DNA from: Vitellaria paradoxa | Lineage: Eukaryota; Streptophyta; Magnoliopsida; Ericales; Sapotaceae | Direction of reading: 5' to 3' | Assembly (NCBI GenBank): GCA_019916065.1 | Contig: CM034237.1 | Span: 1,550,001 to 1,614,000, forward strand | DNA length: 64,000 bases | Shown here: positions 1-10,994 of the stretch, one piece after another | Layout of the letters: the number at the start of each line of letters is the position of its first letter | How positions within the stretch are numbered: the first letter of the stretch is position 1 | The notes under the pieces: model-generated | Told to the model about the DNA's origin: nothing | Database searches by the model: none | What the model saw: only the letters and a program-made list of their open reading frames with translations | Translations under genes and position numbers: made by a program

Positions 1-395
1 CTAAAAAACTGATTAGCCTTATAGACCCATTTAGCTGGATTTTCACCAGAAAATCTTGGAAATTCCAACTTAATGGTTCTAGTAAGTATCCCTTGAAATC
101 TATTACTATTACCACTGGGATCTACAGATTCCGTAGGAGTTTGAGAATTACCTTCTTCCACTTCGGATCGCCTAGCTCCATTGTTTCAGCTCATCTGGTG
201 TGTAAGTTCTACAATTTTACGATCTTGTTCCTCAAACCTTGCTTTGAATAGCTTTTGCATTTTTATCAACTGATTCATCATTTCTTCCATTTGTTTTGCA
301 GATCTTGTAGCATCAACCATTGGAGGCTCTAATACCAGTTGATGTAAACCTCTGTAATTTTGCTTGGATTTGCCAGCGATGGAGGGAAGAATCAA
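1..395 (-). pseudogene. Ty3/gypsy retrotransposon gag fragment
   Basis: Read on the minus strand, the frame gives a short coiled-coil-like stretch (MEEMMNQLIKMQKLFKARFE), then an in-frame TGA stop at 186-188. The same frame continues past the stop to a motif of the type PRFSGENPAKWVYKANQFF at the window edge. That F-P-R-F-x-G-x-x-P-x-x-W-V/I-x-K motif is typical of the start of the capsid part of plant Ty3/gypsy Gag (established knowledge, recalled). The stop codon and the absence of other retrotransposon domains nearby show it is a remnant. It is cut by the window edge, so the element may continue to the left. Confidence 0.7.
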
Positions 396-988
396 GAAAC
401 AAGAGAAATGTGATTATCTATTGGACCCTTTCGAGGGGGCAACCTCCACAAGCGCAGCTTGTTTCAACAGAATTTTTGTTTTCACCCCTTTCCTCACATT
501 CCTCTTAGCTTCTGTGTATCTTCTTCTAGATTATTACATTTAACAACCCAACAGTAGGCTGGACTTCTACTATTATTGGGCCTATGTTATTAAGTAGAAT
601 ACTAAGGCGGTAAGCCAAATGATGAAGCCAGGATTTAATAATGTGACGGCCTGGTTAAGTATAAAACGGTCCAAGCAACCCAAGATGGAACCCGGCCCAA
701 ACCCACTAACCTCCACGATCCAACTTCTTATTCATCTCTTCTAGATTCTTCTTATATACCTATGTATGCAATTGTCAGACTTGTTTCTGTGCTTCTCCTC
801 ACTGTTAAATGTCACATCCCACCTGCACAATCCTTGGCCACTGGATTTGTCTGTGATGGATGACTTGGATCATTCCACCTCTGCTGCAATCTGGATCGTC
901 CATGCACTGCTCCTCCATAGCTATTTGATGGTTAGGACTCATGAGGGATCCTTCTCTCTTCTCTACACTAACAACAGCTCCCCGAGCT
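396..988. other. Unassigned stretch between gag remnant and duplication
   Basis: No recognisable gene. It lies on the 5' side of the minus-strand gag remnant, so it may be leader or LTR sequence of the same element, but I saw no clear LTR end or primer-binding site. A 150-codon open frame starts at 766, but it crosses the edge of the 4-5 kb duplication near 989 and resembles no family I know. Confidence 0.4.
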
Positions 989-1341
989 CAATTATGTTTG
1001 CGTTGTTTCAAATTCACAGAATTGGTTTACAAAGAAAGTGTCATCCTACTGTAGTTAAATTTTTTTGCTGCTTGCATAGTATGGGGTATATAGTTGTCGA
1101 AATGAAGAGAATGTTGGAAATGGAAATTGTTTTCTCAAATGAATGGTTTACTTCTTCTCTAGACGCTCACTGCTGTGAACCATCCTCTCTCTTTTTTTTT
1201 GGTAGAATTTTCTTGTAAAATTATGTTGTTTGGGGGTTCTCGGATGTTGTTTAGAGAATTTTAAATATTAATCAATTGCTTTTTGTGCTCTTTTATTTAT
1301 TACTGAAGTCCTTCATGCTTTATTTACATGCCTTAATATGG

Positions 1342-3922
1342 GAATTCATGGGAAGAAATCTCCTTTGCTTTGAATGTCATGTGGAAGTACATGGAGCCGG
1401 TGAGCAATTTTTTATCTATAAACCTATGGTTCTATATAAAATGTTTCTGTTAACAAGTTTCAGATATATGTTGAATATGCTATTAGTTTTGAAAAAAATT
1501 TCACAACTTAACATTGTTATGAGTCAATGAAGTATGCTCTTATGTTATCTTAAACATTACCAAACTACTTTATTCAGATAATTTTTATCACACTCTAACT
1601 TATGGCTTATACTTTTTAAGGACCCTTGCCGCTACTTTTTTAAACTTACCATGAAAATTGATTTTTAGTGCTTTCAATTTCATAATCTTGTTTTTTCCCT
1701 CTAATTTTATTGTGCATATATATATTTGTAAGAATTATATTGATATTAGTGTACTTGTGTCACCGCATTAATGAGGCAATTAGATATTTCTCTGAAGTTC
1801 TTTTACAGTTTGGAAATAATAATGACTTGAATTATGTATAATGAGAGTTATTATGACTAAAAAAGCTAATATTAAGTGCTTGAACCACATCGGTATGGCT
1901 TAAGCCTTTGGGACAATTGTTTGCATCAGACCTTTGGTTTTAAGAGGTTTGGTTTTGAGTCTATTTGCATATGCTTCTTCTGCCATTCTATTGGGGTTCA
2001 CTTTATTTTATTATTTTACACCACAGTTTAGTTCTCTCTCTCTCCCCCATGTGAGTGGATGTCTACACGAGAGAGGCTGTGCTCAATTCCTAATAGTTTA
2101 AGTTTTTTGGCAGAATTAACTTGATAAAGGATAATAGCTTATGTTAAAATTGGGCTGCTCTAATTACTTTTGACTCACAAAATTTCATGCTTCTATATTT
2201 ATATCTTTTAAGGCTTAACCGTTCCAAAAAAGAAAGATAAAAGAATAATCTAGAGGATTATGCACAATACAATCACAATTTTTTTTATTATTTTCACATG
2301 CAAGTATAAATAAATGATACGAGTTCAAGCTCAAAAAGAGTCTCTTCTGCTATAGAGAATAAGATTGTTACGCCACATAAGCGGAAGTTTTGTGCACTAG
2401 ACTGCTTCTTTTTATTATAAATAAATTTCCGTAACACTAAATTTGGCATTAAAGATGACTCTACATAAGTGAGAGTTCCATGTACTAGACTGCCCCTTTT
2501 TTATTATAAATTTCCCTGACACTAAATTAGGCATTAAAGATGCATACTCTTTACAAAAGCCACTGAAACAGACCTCAAACTCCATTACTCAATGTCTGAA
2601 CTTCAATTGCGTCGCCTCATTTAAAGCATATTTTTAATTGCCTTTTTCTTAGAGATCCTTTCCATTAACCGAGGGAGAGTATTTATTGAGGCTTGATGAT
2701 GTGGCTAACACTTTGAAATGTTGGGGAGTTGTCTCACATATTCGGAGTAGCCTAGCAAAGCTGAAAGATTGGCCTCGGATAGGGAAGGTGATTTAATTAA
2801 TATAGATATTGCAACTTCATATGTGTCAAATTTCTTGTGGTAGAAAATAATGAAAAATATAAAGGGAAGAGAAAAGAGGCTGAAATTTTAGGGAAAACCA
2901 TATTTATTGTTTGGTATAGATGAAATTATAAATCGCATTGTGAAACATTTAACAGGAAGTCATGTTGAGCGCAAAGACACAAGTAGCTTTAAACGAATAT
3001 TCGAATAAACCATCTTCAAATCCTTCTGCTTGACCACGATAGCTGTTGCAGCACTGAATAGCTTGACCATACATCTGTAATGATTTTTTTAACAGTTTGT
3101 AAAACTAATAGGGAATAAGGATTGATGGGAAATGATTGACCAGAAGTGCTACGATGCATAAGTTGTGTTAATAGAATTCAAATTATTATTAATATTGCAT
3201 GTCGATTTTAGCAAGTTTATATTTATATTGTGTGTGGACGATGTCCTTCTTAGTCACTTTTATGGGTGAGTCATTTAAGAGTCGTATCGTATCATGAAAA
3301 TGTGACCAAAATATTTGAGCTTTAACTTGAATCCAAATAATGAAGAACCCAATTCATTAGAGAAGTATTTCTGATATTTATTTTTGTTGGGCAACGAAGT
3401 GTCCTGACTTCCAATGCAATAACTGAGGGTAATTACACTTTTTTGGGGTTTGGTAAAAAAATATCTAAACTCTCTCTAGTTTTAAAGTTGAACACATAGC
3501 CTCTTGTGATTTGGATTAAAATAAAAATTTGCAGATCTAGCGTTTGACAAAAAGAATTCTACATATGACTGGCTGAGATACTGCAAAACCATGCTTCTGA
3601 TTCCCTCCCCGAGTGCCCGCTAGAACAAACCATGGAATGAGTATAAATATGCAAAATCGTCCGAATTTGTGATTTCAATAGAATATCTGTGATGGCTAAT
3701 GATTTAACAGAAGATAGAACTGACTGACAATAAAGTAGACTAGCATACCTGTTATAAGGGCCTGGAGAATCATTATTTTTATACAATGCAAAAAATATTT
3801 ATTTTTTCTTTATATTTGGTTAGGTAGTCAACATTTTCATAGACATGGACGAGTCTGGAGACTATGCAGATGAATGGATCTACAAAAGATTGCTTGAACG
3901 ATCCGTGAAAAGGAAAATTTAA
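1342..3922 (+). pseudogene. DUF3067 family gene, 3' exons only (left copy)
   Basis: Three exon equivalents of a plant/cyanobacterial DUF3067 protein are visible. The first (1342-1399) matches the EFMGRNLLALNVMWKYME exon of the other copy but carries one extra T that shifts the frame, and its acceptor AG has become GG (1340-1341). The second (2653-2787, 135 nt, framed by AG and GT) reads RSFPLTEGEYLLRLDD and on to PRIGK without a stop. The third (3824-3922) begins VVNIFIDMDESGDYADEWIY and runs past the other copy's end to a TAA. The 5' exons are missing. DUF3067 proteins are small, mostly plastid-type proteins whose role I do not know well. It is a broken partial duplicate. Confidence 0.75.
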
Positions 3923-4253
3923 TCTTCCAATTTGTAGCATGGGAGGAACCATTTCACAGAGAAGACTTCTTTCTTGCGTTCATGGTTTTAGGGTCTATGG
4001 ATTCTATTTTGATACACCCTACAAAATCATTAAAAGTTAAGTCTTTTGGTGATGTATTGATATTTGATGGTGGCGAATGTCAAGACATCGAAGCAGTGCT
4101 GGCTTGTCTGCCCTTAGGTTTCTTTGTTGCTCTTAATCCAGTTGTCGCAGGCGTACTTGTACGTACAAAATTATTGTAATTTTTTTTTTTACAGCTTCTA
4201 ATTCTCTTTTTTGCAATCTAATTTGTGACACTCTTCTTTGCCTTTGTAACATT

Positions 4254-4286
<33 letters not shown>
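4254..4286. repeat. (CT)n(AT)n microsatellite
   Basis: Compound dinucleotide run in the 3' flank of the left DUF3067 copy. The right copy has an expanded equivalent at 16112-16154, so the tract predates the duplication and has changed length since. Confidence 0.9.
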
Positions 4287-4755
4287 GGTGGCTTTTTCCC
4301 ACATGAATTTACTTTGTTACGAAGCCTATGATATAATTTAATAATTTCATTTGGTAGTATGTGTGCAGAAAGTTGAACTAGTATCTTCACAGTCAGGATA
4401 GGCAATGTTTGTTTGCTGAAGACTGGAGTAACAGGTGGGATAAGGTGATATGCCCATGGGCTCCACTTATTTTGTGTTTGGTGTGTCATTTTTTTAAATG
4501 GCGGATATTAAATTCAGCTAGATGAGTAATTCGCAAAAAAAAAAAAAAAAAAAAACAGATGGACAATCTCAAAAAAGTATGGTGTATGTAGTGAGTAGAT
4601 GAGGGATTGAAGTCATTCATGTGATTGTTGATGAATTTCTGACTTCTGTATACGATCCTTTCATTGTCTTATTTTTCTCTCACAGCATCATAGAGTATGT
4701 TCGGTTGAATAATAGAATTTTATATCACACTATCATAAGAATAAATAAGAGCATG

Positions 4756-4779
4756 ATATATATATATATATATATATAT
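4756..4779. repeat. (AT)n microsatellite
   Basis: About twelve AT units. The right copy near 16590 has only a short ATAT stretch, so the tract expanded after duplication or shrank in the other copy. Confidence 0.85.
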
Positions 4780-5236
4780 CATAGAATTAAATTATTGTGT
4801 AATATATTTATTTAAGGTAGGATAAAGAATGTGATTTAATTAAAGAAAAAAAGATTGATTTTTAATAATAACACTTTATCTCACCGGAGCTATTACATCC
4901 TTTCTTGAAACATTTTCAATTTTTTTTTTGGCTTTTTCTTAAAAGTTGGTAACAATGCTAAAATTGCACGCTTAAGACATTTTCACAAAAAAATTGCTTA
5001 TATATTCGTTCCCTCATCATATTTTTCCAGTTAAATAATAGGCATCGAGATGCAAATTAATTTTGTCAAACCACTCAAGCTGGGTTTATTTATTAAATAA
5101 ATCCTTATTATTTTTTTCCGGTCCTTGAGCTTTATTTTAAACCGGACAGTTGATGAATCACCCTTTATCGGTATCTTTTGTATTATTTAAAAAAAAAATC
5201 TCGCCATAAAAAAAATAACTTTTAACTTGTTGTAAT

Positions 5237-5386
5237 ATGTCTAGCACATTTAGAGTGTGGTCTATAACTCAGTGGTTGAGAGTCTCTCCTGCCTGCTCAT
5301 GACTCAAGTTTGAGTCTTTCCCCTCCCCCATAAAGAAAAAAAAAGAAAAAAATTTACCTTTCAAAAAAAAATGTCTAGCACATTTA
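5237..5386 (+). mobile_element. tRNA-derived SINE with 16-bp target duplication
   Basis: The body (5253-5370) opens with an A-box-like segment (GTGGTCTATAACTCAGTGG) followed at normal spacing by a degenerate B-box (CAAGTTTGAGTC). It ends in an A-rich tail. It is flanked by a perfect 16-bp direct repeat (ATGTCTAGCACATTTA) at 5237-5252 and 5371-5386. The two pol III promoter boxes, the A-rich tail and the long target duplication together define a SINE. It is not a tRNA gene: no acceptor or anticodon arms can be folded. It lies in a part of the left duplication that the right copy lacks. Confidence 0.85.
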
Positions 5387-5621
5387 TATATTTCAAACGT
5401 AATTATAATATTTAATTACTAACTTGTATACATAGGGTATACAATTTAAAACTATTTTAGTGAAACACAGTTAAAATTACAATTACTAAACATAAAATTA
5501 TTCAGCTAAAAACTAATAAATTAATACAATTTCTAAAATAAAAACACACTATATTATCATATAAATATAAAATATTTAATAAGTAACTTTTAGATGTAAT
5601 ATTATTTAATATTATATATAT

Positions 5622-5757
5622 GGGTGCGTTTGGAGTCAAAAAAAAAATCAATGGATGGGATTAATGTGATGTAAAAATGATAGGTGGCAAAATATGATTG
5701 GAAGAATTTGAAAACTTTTGAAATTTTTTAATTTTTTTTTTAGCTCCAAACGAGCCC
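5622..5757. mobile_element. Small MITE with GGGTGCGTTTGGAG inverted ends
   Basis: The left end GGGTGCGTTTGGAGTCAAA and the reverse complement of the right end, GGGCTCGTTTGGAGCTAAA, agree at most positions. The 136-bp interior has no coding capacity. It sits inside a TA-rich run, so the exact target duplication (TA or longer) cannot be fixed. The GTTTGG core is common in Tourist-like MITEs (recalled), which fits but does not prove a PIF/Harbinger origin. Confidence 0.7.
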
Positions 5758-5907
5758 TATATATATATACACATATATCAAACTAGCCCGAGTACGATAA
5801 GCACGCTTACTGTACTATAAGCAGCACAATTGCAGAGAATATAAAATATTATCAACCTACAGTATGGGGCCACAATTTTAGCCATGGTTCACAACTTTAA
5901 ACTTTAA

Positions 5908-6776
5908 GGATCGTTTGATAATACTTTCATTTTTTTTTATGTTTATGTATTTTTATTTTTTATTTTCTGTTATCATTTTTTTTCTTGAAATAAAAATTAA
6001 AACTGCATTTGAAAATATAATTTTATTTACTAGTATTAATTTTTTATTTTCATAAAATATTTAAGTTTATTAGTTTTTTAAAAATTAATTGAATTTAATA
6101 AATAAATTATATATTAATTTAATTTAATTATATTATTTATTAAAAACAATTGAATAAAACGTAAATATTATATTATTTAATCTAGTAAATATAAAATATA
6201 TTATTTATTAAAAATAGTTGAATACAATATATTTCATAATAATTTAAATAATTTAATTATGATATTTATTAGAAATTATTTAATAAAATATAATTCATAT
6301 TAAATAAATTAAATTAATTTAATTACGATATTTATTAAAAATAATTTAATAAAATATATTTAATACTATTTAAATTATTTATTAAAAATAATTTAATAAT
6401 ATATATTTCTTATTAATTAAATTAACTAATTTAATTATTTATTAGAAATAAATTAATAATAGATATTACATATTAATTTGATTATATTATTTATTAAAAT
6501 AATTTTAGTTTAATAAAATATTTGAATAAAATAATTTATTTTAATATGATGTAACAAAAATGGATAAAGTATTAGAATTGACAAAATATTTGTAACAAAA
6601 AAAAACACAGAGTGAAAATACATTTTCTCTGTTTACGTTTTTTTGTTTAAGTTTTTAGTTTTTTGGAAAAAAAAAAAACGTAAACAGATTTAACAAATAT
6701 GTTTCTGTTGCCAGTTTACAAAATTTTGAAAACATAAACAGAAAAATAGAAAACGAAAACGTTACCAAATGAGACC
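5908..6776 (+). mobile_element. Long AT-rich MITE-like element flanked by TAA
   Basis: Ends GGATCGTTTGATAATACTTTC and, reversed, GGTCTCATTTGGTAACGTTTTC form imperfect inverted repeats. TAA lies immediately outside each end (5905-5907 and 6777-6779), as expected of PIF/Harbinger-type insertion. The 869-bp interior is a degenerate AT-rich array of ATTTATTAAAAATAATTTAATAAAATAT-like units. The paralogous site near 17020 lacks it, which supports a discrete insertion. A related inverted-orientation element is at about 44095-45108. Confidence 0.65.
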
Positions 6777-6923
6777 TAAGATTCTGAATTTTAATTAATT
6801 ATAATTTTTCTGTCATTGATTATTTTATCCTTTTACCCCTGGACCACAGTTCATTAACCCATTTACTGGAGTAAAATGATTATCGCACAAACATTACAAT
6901 TAATTAAAAATTTAGATCTTTAA

Positions 6924-7259
6924 GGTGGCATTTGGTTTATTTTTTTTGTTTTCTATTTTCTGTTTTCGTTTTATGTGTTAAAAACTCAAAACGAGGAAAC
7001 AAAAAATAATATGTTTTCCTTGTTTTGAGATTTTCTTTATTTTTTGTTAAAAACTCTCAAAATAACTTTTTATCATTTTTTATTTTATGTGTAAACTCAG
7101 TTTCAATTTTCGAAAACAAATTTTGAAAATAAAAGTAACCAAATGAATTTTGAGCTGTTTTCCTTATTTTCAAATGTACAAAATGAAAAATGACCTCAAA
7201 ACAGAAAATAAAAAATAACAACAGAAAATAGAAAAGAGAAAAATAAACCAAATAACCCC
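6924..7259. mobile_element. Tourist-like MITE, TAA target duplication
   Basis: The left end GGTGGCATTTGGTTTATTTT and the reversed right end GGGGTTATTTGGTTTATTTT match closely, and the similarity extends inward through TTTTCTATTTTCTGTT. TAA flanks both sides (6921-6923 and 7260-7262). The 336-bp element has no coding potential. A 64-codon open frame inside it is low-complexity. Confidence 0.75.
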
Positions 7260-7262
7260 TAA

Positions 7263-8079
7263 TTGTTTAAAGAAAAATACTTGTACTCTAAAATGAGATT
7301 TTGGATAAGATTAGAAGGAATAAAGTAAAATTTGCCTAATTTTCTTAAAAACTTCTTTTTATTTGATTAAATAAAAAGTAAGTAATATTTTTTAAAAATT
7401 TTTTTATTAAAGACCCAAAAATAACTTTTACCCAATAAATTAAAAATAAAGACAAATCCGTGAATCATTCATTTAAAAAAAAAAAACACTTTAGCAAGTA
7501 AGGGCGTAAGATTTGTTGTTGAGTTTTTGACTCATTAGACATATGCCTAACAATTTATTCAGACATAAAAATCATATAAACTTATTTTCTAAAACATGAT
7601 AAAAACCATACTTTTAAAAAATACCTTTTATTAAATGAAAAGGCATATTATGAAAAAATGCCTTCTTTCAAAAAAAAATTTTTTTTTTAAGAATTTAATC
7701 TCAAATTCAAATAAACTATGAAGACATGTAATTACCATTCTAAGACTATATTTTTGATATCTTGGAACTCCTCCCATAATTCTCAACTCTGTGAATCAAC
7801 AATACCAATACAATCATTTCATGGCAATGATCAAAACATTCATATCCACTCCATTTTTTTTCATCCTCTCTCCTCTGTCTTTTCTCTCTCAACTCGCCAT
7901 CGCTAGCAAAGGGAAGACATAAAGATAAAGAAAAAAGAAAGAATTAAAAAATGAAGAAAATAATAAAGAAAAATGGTTAGGCTCATAGGCCCACAACATT
8001 GCCTTGCTTTCAACTTGGTGTAGGAAAAATAAAGTGGGGCCACAACCCAAGACCAAATCTCAAGGTTCAAAATCATAAT
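7263..8079. other. AT-rich non-coding stretch
   Basis: Runs of A and T and a purine-rich patch near 7910-7975. No gene, no repeat boundary and no domain recognised. Confidence 0.4.
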
Positions 8080-8480
8080 TGATCAAAAAAAATATTGATA
8101 ATTAACCAAAATAAAATGTTATATATTACAAGCTCAATCCCATGGTCCCCACTTTTGTTAGACAAAAGTTGTTGCGGAAACTTTTCTAGCATGACATCTT
8201 GAAACTCTTTCAAGATCATCTTTATAAATTTAGGTATTAATCCTATCTCTACAAATTTTTCAACCTTTAGAGATACCCCCAAATTGATTCAAGATTTTTC
8301 ACTCCTACTTTACTTACATGACTAAAAGAAATTTGTACAGATTATTTGTAGACATAGTGGGAATGAGACAAAGCATTTTTTCAAACAAACACATTGTATC
8401 ATTGTACAACATTACAATAGTCATGGTGTCCAACAATAATTTCAACCGATAGATAACTTGGAAGTCATCAATAAGCATCA
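8080..8480 (-). pseudogene. Ty3/gypsy pol fragment (protease to RT linker)
   Basis: On the minus strand a stretch near 8230-8130 reads ILKEFQDVMLEKFPQQL followed by GDHGIEL. This resembles the 'LKEFxDVMPEELPxxLPPxREVDHxIEL' segment just before reverse transcriptase in plant Ty3/gypsy Pol (recalled). Upstream on the same strand (about 8475-8340) a frame reading MMLIDDFQVIYRLKLLLDT resembles the protease-region D-F-D-V-V-L-G-M-D-F-L segment. Stops and frameshifts break the reading between them. No LTRs were found around it, so this is an isolated decayed fragment. Confidence 0.6.
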
Positions 8481-9881
8481 TTGTGAAGTTGGTCTGCCTC
8501 TTCGATTAGCACAATTTAATTAAAATAGATTTCAGGGTACAAAAAATTGGCTAACTCTTTAAATTCATTGTCTTGTTCAAATAAGGTCCCCTTTCAATAG
8601 ATGAACGTAATTGCTATACCTCCATACTTATAATAAAACTATGAGTTACTCTGTTTTCGTTATTATATGAATAGACTTGTTATCATTTTTTAGATTCAGC
8701 AAAGGTGTTAAATTAAAAATATAATTCAAATTATGAATAATTATTGGAGGACTCTGAAATTTGAATGCTTGGGATAAACTTTATAAATTATGTTTTTAAT
8801 ATTTATTTATTTTATAGTTTAGCCACGAGACAAACCAAGAACTTGAGAGATGGTTAACTACCATTAGTGATTCGAATTGCATAAAAATAATTTTTAATTT
8901 ATATACAATAGTCATATTTTTTTTTTATATTTGTATTAAAATTAATGGAAAATATTTAGTTTAAAATTCATGCTTATGCAAACAGAGCACTATCTCTTGA
9001 GACAATTAAATCATCTATAAGTTTTAACCTAAGAAATTTTAATTTTTTTTTTCCAAAGTGGGAAAAGGAAAAAATAAATAAATAAATAACCGAGCTATCG
9101 GCTAGGCCTTTGTATATTTATTTATGAGGTGTCCGCACACTGTTTTTGAATCAAATAAATCCGAACCAGAAAAAATGTTATTATACATAAAAATAAAAAT
9201 AAAAGATAATATATATAATAATGACAAATTAAAACGAAGAAGGCGATGAGGCTGAAACACGCAGTGAGTTAGTTTAGTTGATAATCCAATCAATTATCGA
9301 CTAGAAAAGTTGTTTGATTGGGAATACAAAATTCAAAAGTTACCTCCGCGGCGATTCTTTTTCTTCTTCCTTCTCTCAGGTCCCTCTTTCACACTCTTTC
9401 TCCCTTTAATGTCTCATTGAAATTAGAGCTTGGTTTTAGGTTTTCAATAAAAATATATATATATCAACGTTCGTTTGTTTACAGCTTCCTAGAGAATTTC
9501 AGCTTTTAGGGTTATACAAATGACAAGGAAGCCATATTCGTTTATATATAACACACATATATGTATGTTTAGCGTACTAAAATGTGTTTATGGGTGTTGG
9601 AGCATCTTTCTCTAATACGTGGACGAGAATTGAAAGTTTGGGAATAGCTTGTATTTTTCAGATAAAGCAACGAATGTTTTTATATAGTAATATGTTAGCC
9701 AACTGAAATTTTCATAAGCTAATGTTCCTAGATAAAAGAACAAAAACAATAAATTTAAAAACTCTTAATTATGTTTTATTTTGTTCACTTTTTTATGGCT
9801 ATTTTTTATTTTTATTTTTAAAATACACAGATGTTCGTTGTGCAGCCTGCATTCTAAAAAATTTCATGAAGTACGTCATAC

Positions 9882-9913
<32 letters not shown>

Positions 9914-10380
9914 TTTGAGAAACTAAAACCAAGATATTGGCATCAAATTGTTTTATTCAAGAATGTTAAATTGTTGGTCACTGTTTCACTCAAAAGGCTG
10001 AGCTATTAGAGTGGGGTAACTTCTTTGACAAAGCCAAACATGTCGCCTTTTGTTGGTGGGGAGATTGATGTTAAGAATTTTGTATGCTGTAACACCATCT
10101 TAAGTCCTAAGCTACTAGAAAATTGTCCTAACAATGAATACTTAAGGTAATATGTTAGTCACCATAAGCTTGCAGGGAGAGGGCAACTTTAATAATTATA
10201 TTTTTATGTTATACTCTTAGCAATAGCTATCATGATTCATGATACGTGGCAATATAAATGTTGAACGTAAGAAATAACACTAGTCATTGTCATAACTGTG
10301 GTGTGGCAACCACCCACCCATATATTTTCACCAACCTTTTAGCCACAAAAGCTAATTAGCGATCAAACCCAAAGTCCTTC
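8481..10380. other. Non-coding stretch upstream of DUF3067 exons
   Basis: AT-rich, with TA-type microsatellites near 9460 and 9890-9915. It may contain the promoter and first exon(s) of the DUF3067 gene, since the region 9320-9520 is relatively T/C-rich and contains an ATG-bearing leader-like segment. I could not define a start codon or a transit-peptide exon with confidence. Confidence 0.35.
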
Positions 10381-10383
10381 CAC

Positions 10384-10506
10384 TAGTGCTCCCTATCGAT
10401 TTTGCTACCTGAACTTGAAGCTGCATGTTTTGCCTCAGTATAGAACTTCTAAGAGGATACCATCGGACACTAACATTCATCGACACTCTGGGACATGCCC
10501 AAACTG
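10384..10506 (+). other. Candidate 5' coding exon of DUF3067 gene
   Basis: An open stretch rich in basic residues and serine (SAPYRFCYLNLKLHVLPQY and following) ends at AACTG followed by a GTAAGC donor. Its position about 490 bp before the next exon and its composition would suit part of a plastid transit peptide. There is no in-frame ATG between it and an upstream TAG, so an earlier exon would be needed. The call rests only on position, composition and the donor. Confidence 0.3.
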
Positions 10507-10521
10507 GTAAGCTTAATCTTT

Positions 10522-10547
10522 AATATATATATATATATATATATATA
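10522..10547. repeat. (AT)n microsatellite
   Basis: Uninterrupted AT run in the putative intron of the DUF3067 gene, about 15 bases after the candidate donor. Confidence 0.85.
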
Positions 10548-10994
10548 CATTTTTAAATATGAACACTTTGTACACTTACAAGATCCTACAATGATTGAAA
10601 AATATTGGTTAAAAAAAAATTAAATATGCTAGGTGTATTTGTTGGCATTGGTGGATTATTTTGAAGTTTTTGATGGTGCATCTTCTTGTTCTCTGCTAGT
10701 GAAATTTGTCAATTATTATATTAATCTTTTAGGACTTTACCAGCTTAATAAAGTTGTCACTATTCTGGTGCAATGATACGATACCATGCAGGATATAATG
10801 AGTATCTGTGGAACTCACCCTTGTACCTAGTCACTAGGAGTCTGGGAGTGCCCTTTCAAGGGAAGATTTACTAAGGTTCCTTGTTTCGGACATTACAATC
10901 TAGATTTTTATTTCAAGGAATCGATTTTTCTTCAAGGTCAATACCTTGCAACTGGTTAGCGTAGACCTAGAATAAATCTGCTTATATTTTCAAG

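Larger units (their letters stand above)
989..5905. repeat. Segmental duplication, left copy (pairs with 13348-17025)
   Basis: From about 989 the sequence follows 13348 onward almost continuously, with small indels, through exons and introns of the DUF3067 gene. It runs to about 5085 (pairing with about 16920), and a short match near 5875-5905 pairs with about 16985-17020. The copy holds about 385 bp (roughly 3042-3427) that the other lacks. It also holds an extra 5086-5870 segment that includes a SINE and a MITE. The left breakpoint is sharp: the sequence before 989 does not resemble that before 13348. Confidence 0.85.

Noticed and set aside
766..1218. 150-codon open frame
   Set aside because: It crosses the duplication edge at 989, resembles no known family, and its second half is intron sequence of DUF3067 in the paralogue.
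5253..5370. Possible tRNA gene (A and B boxes)
   Set aside because: No cloverleaf; A-rich tail and target duplication show a SINE. The same holds for 34918-35023.
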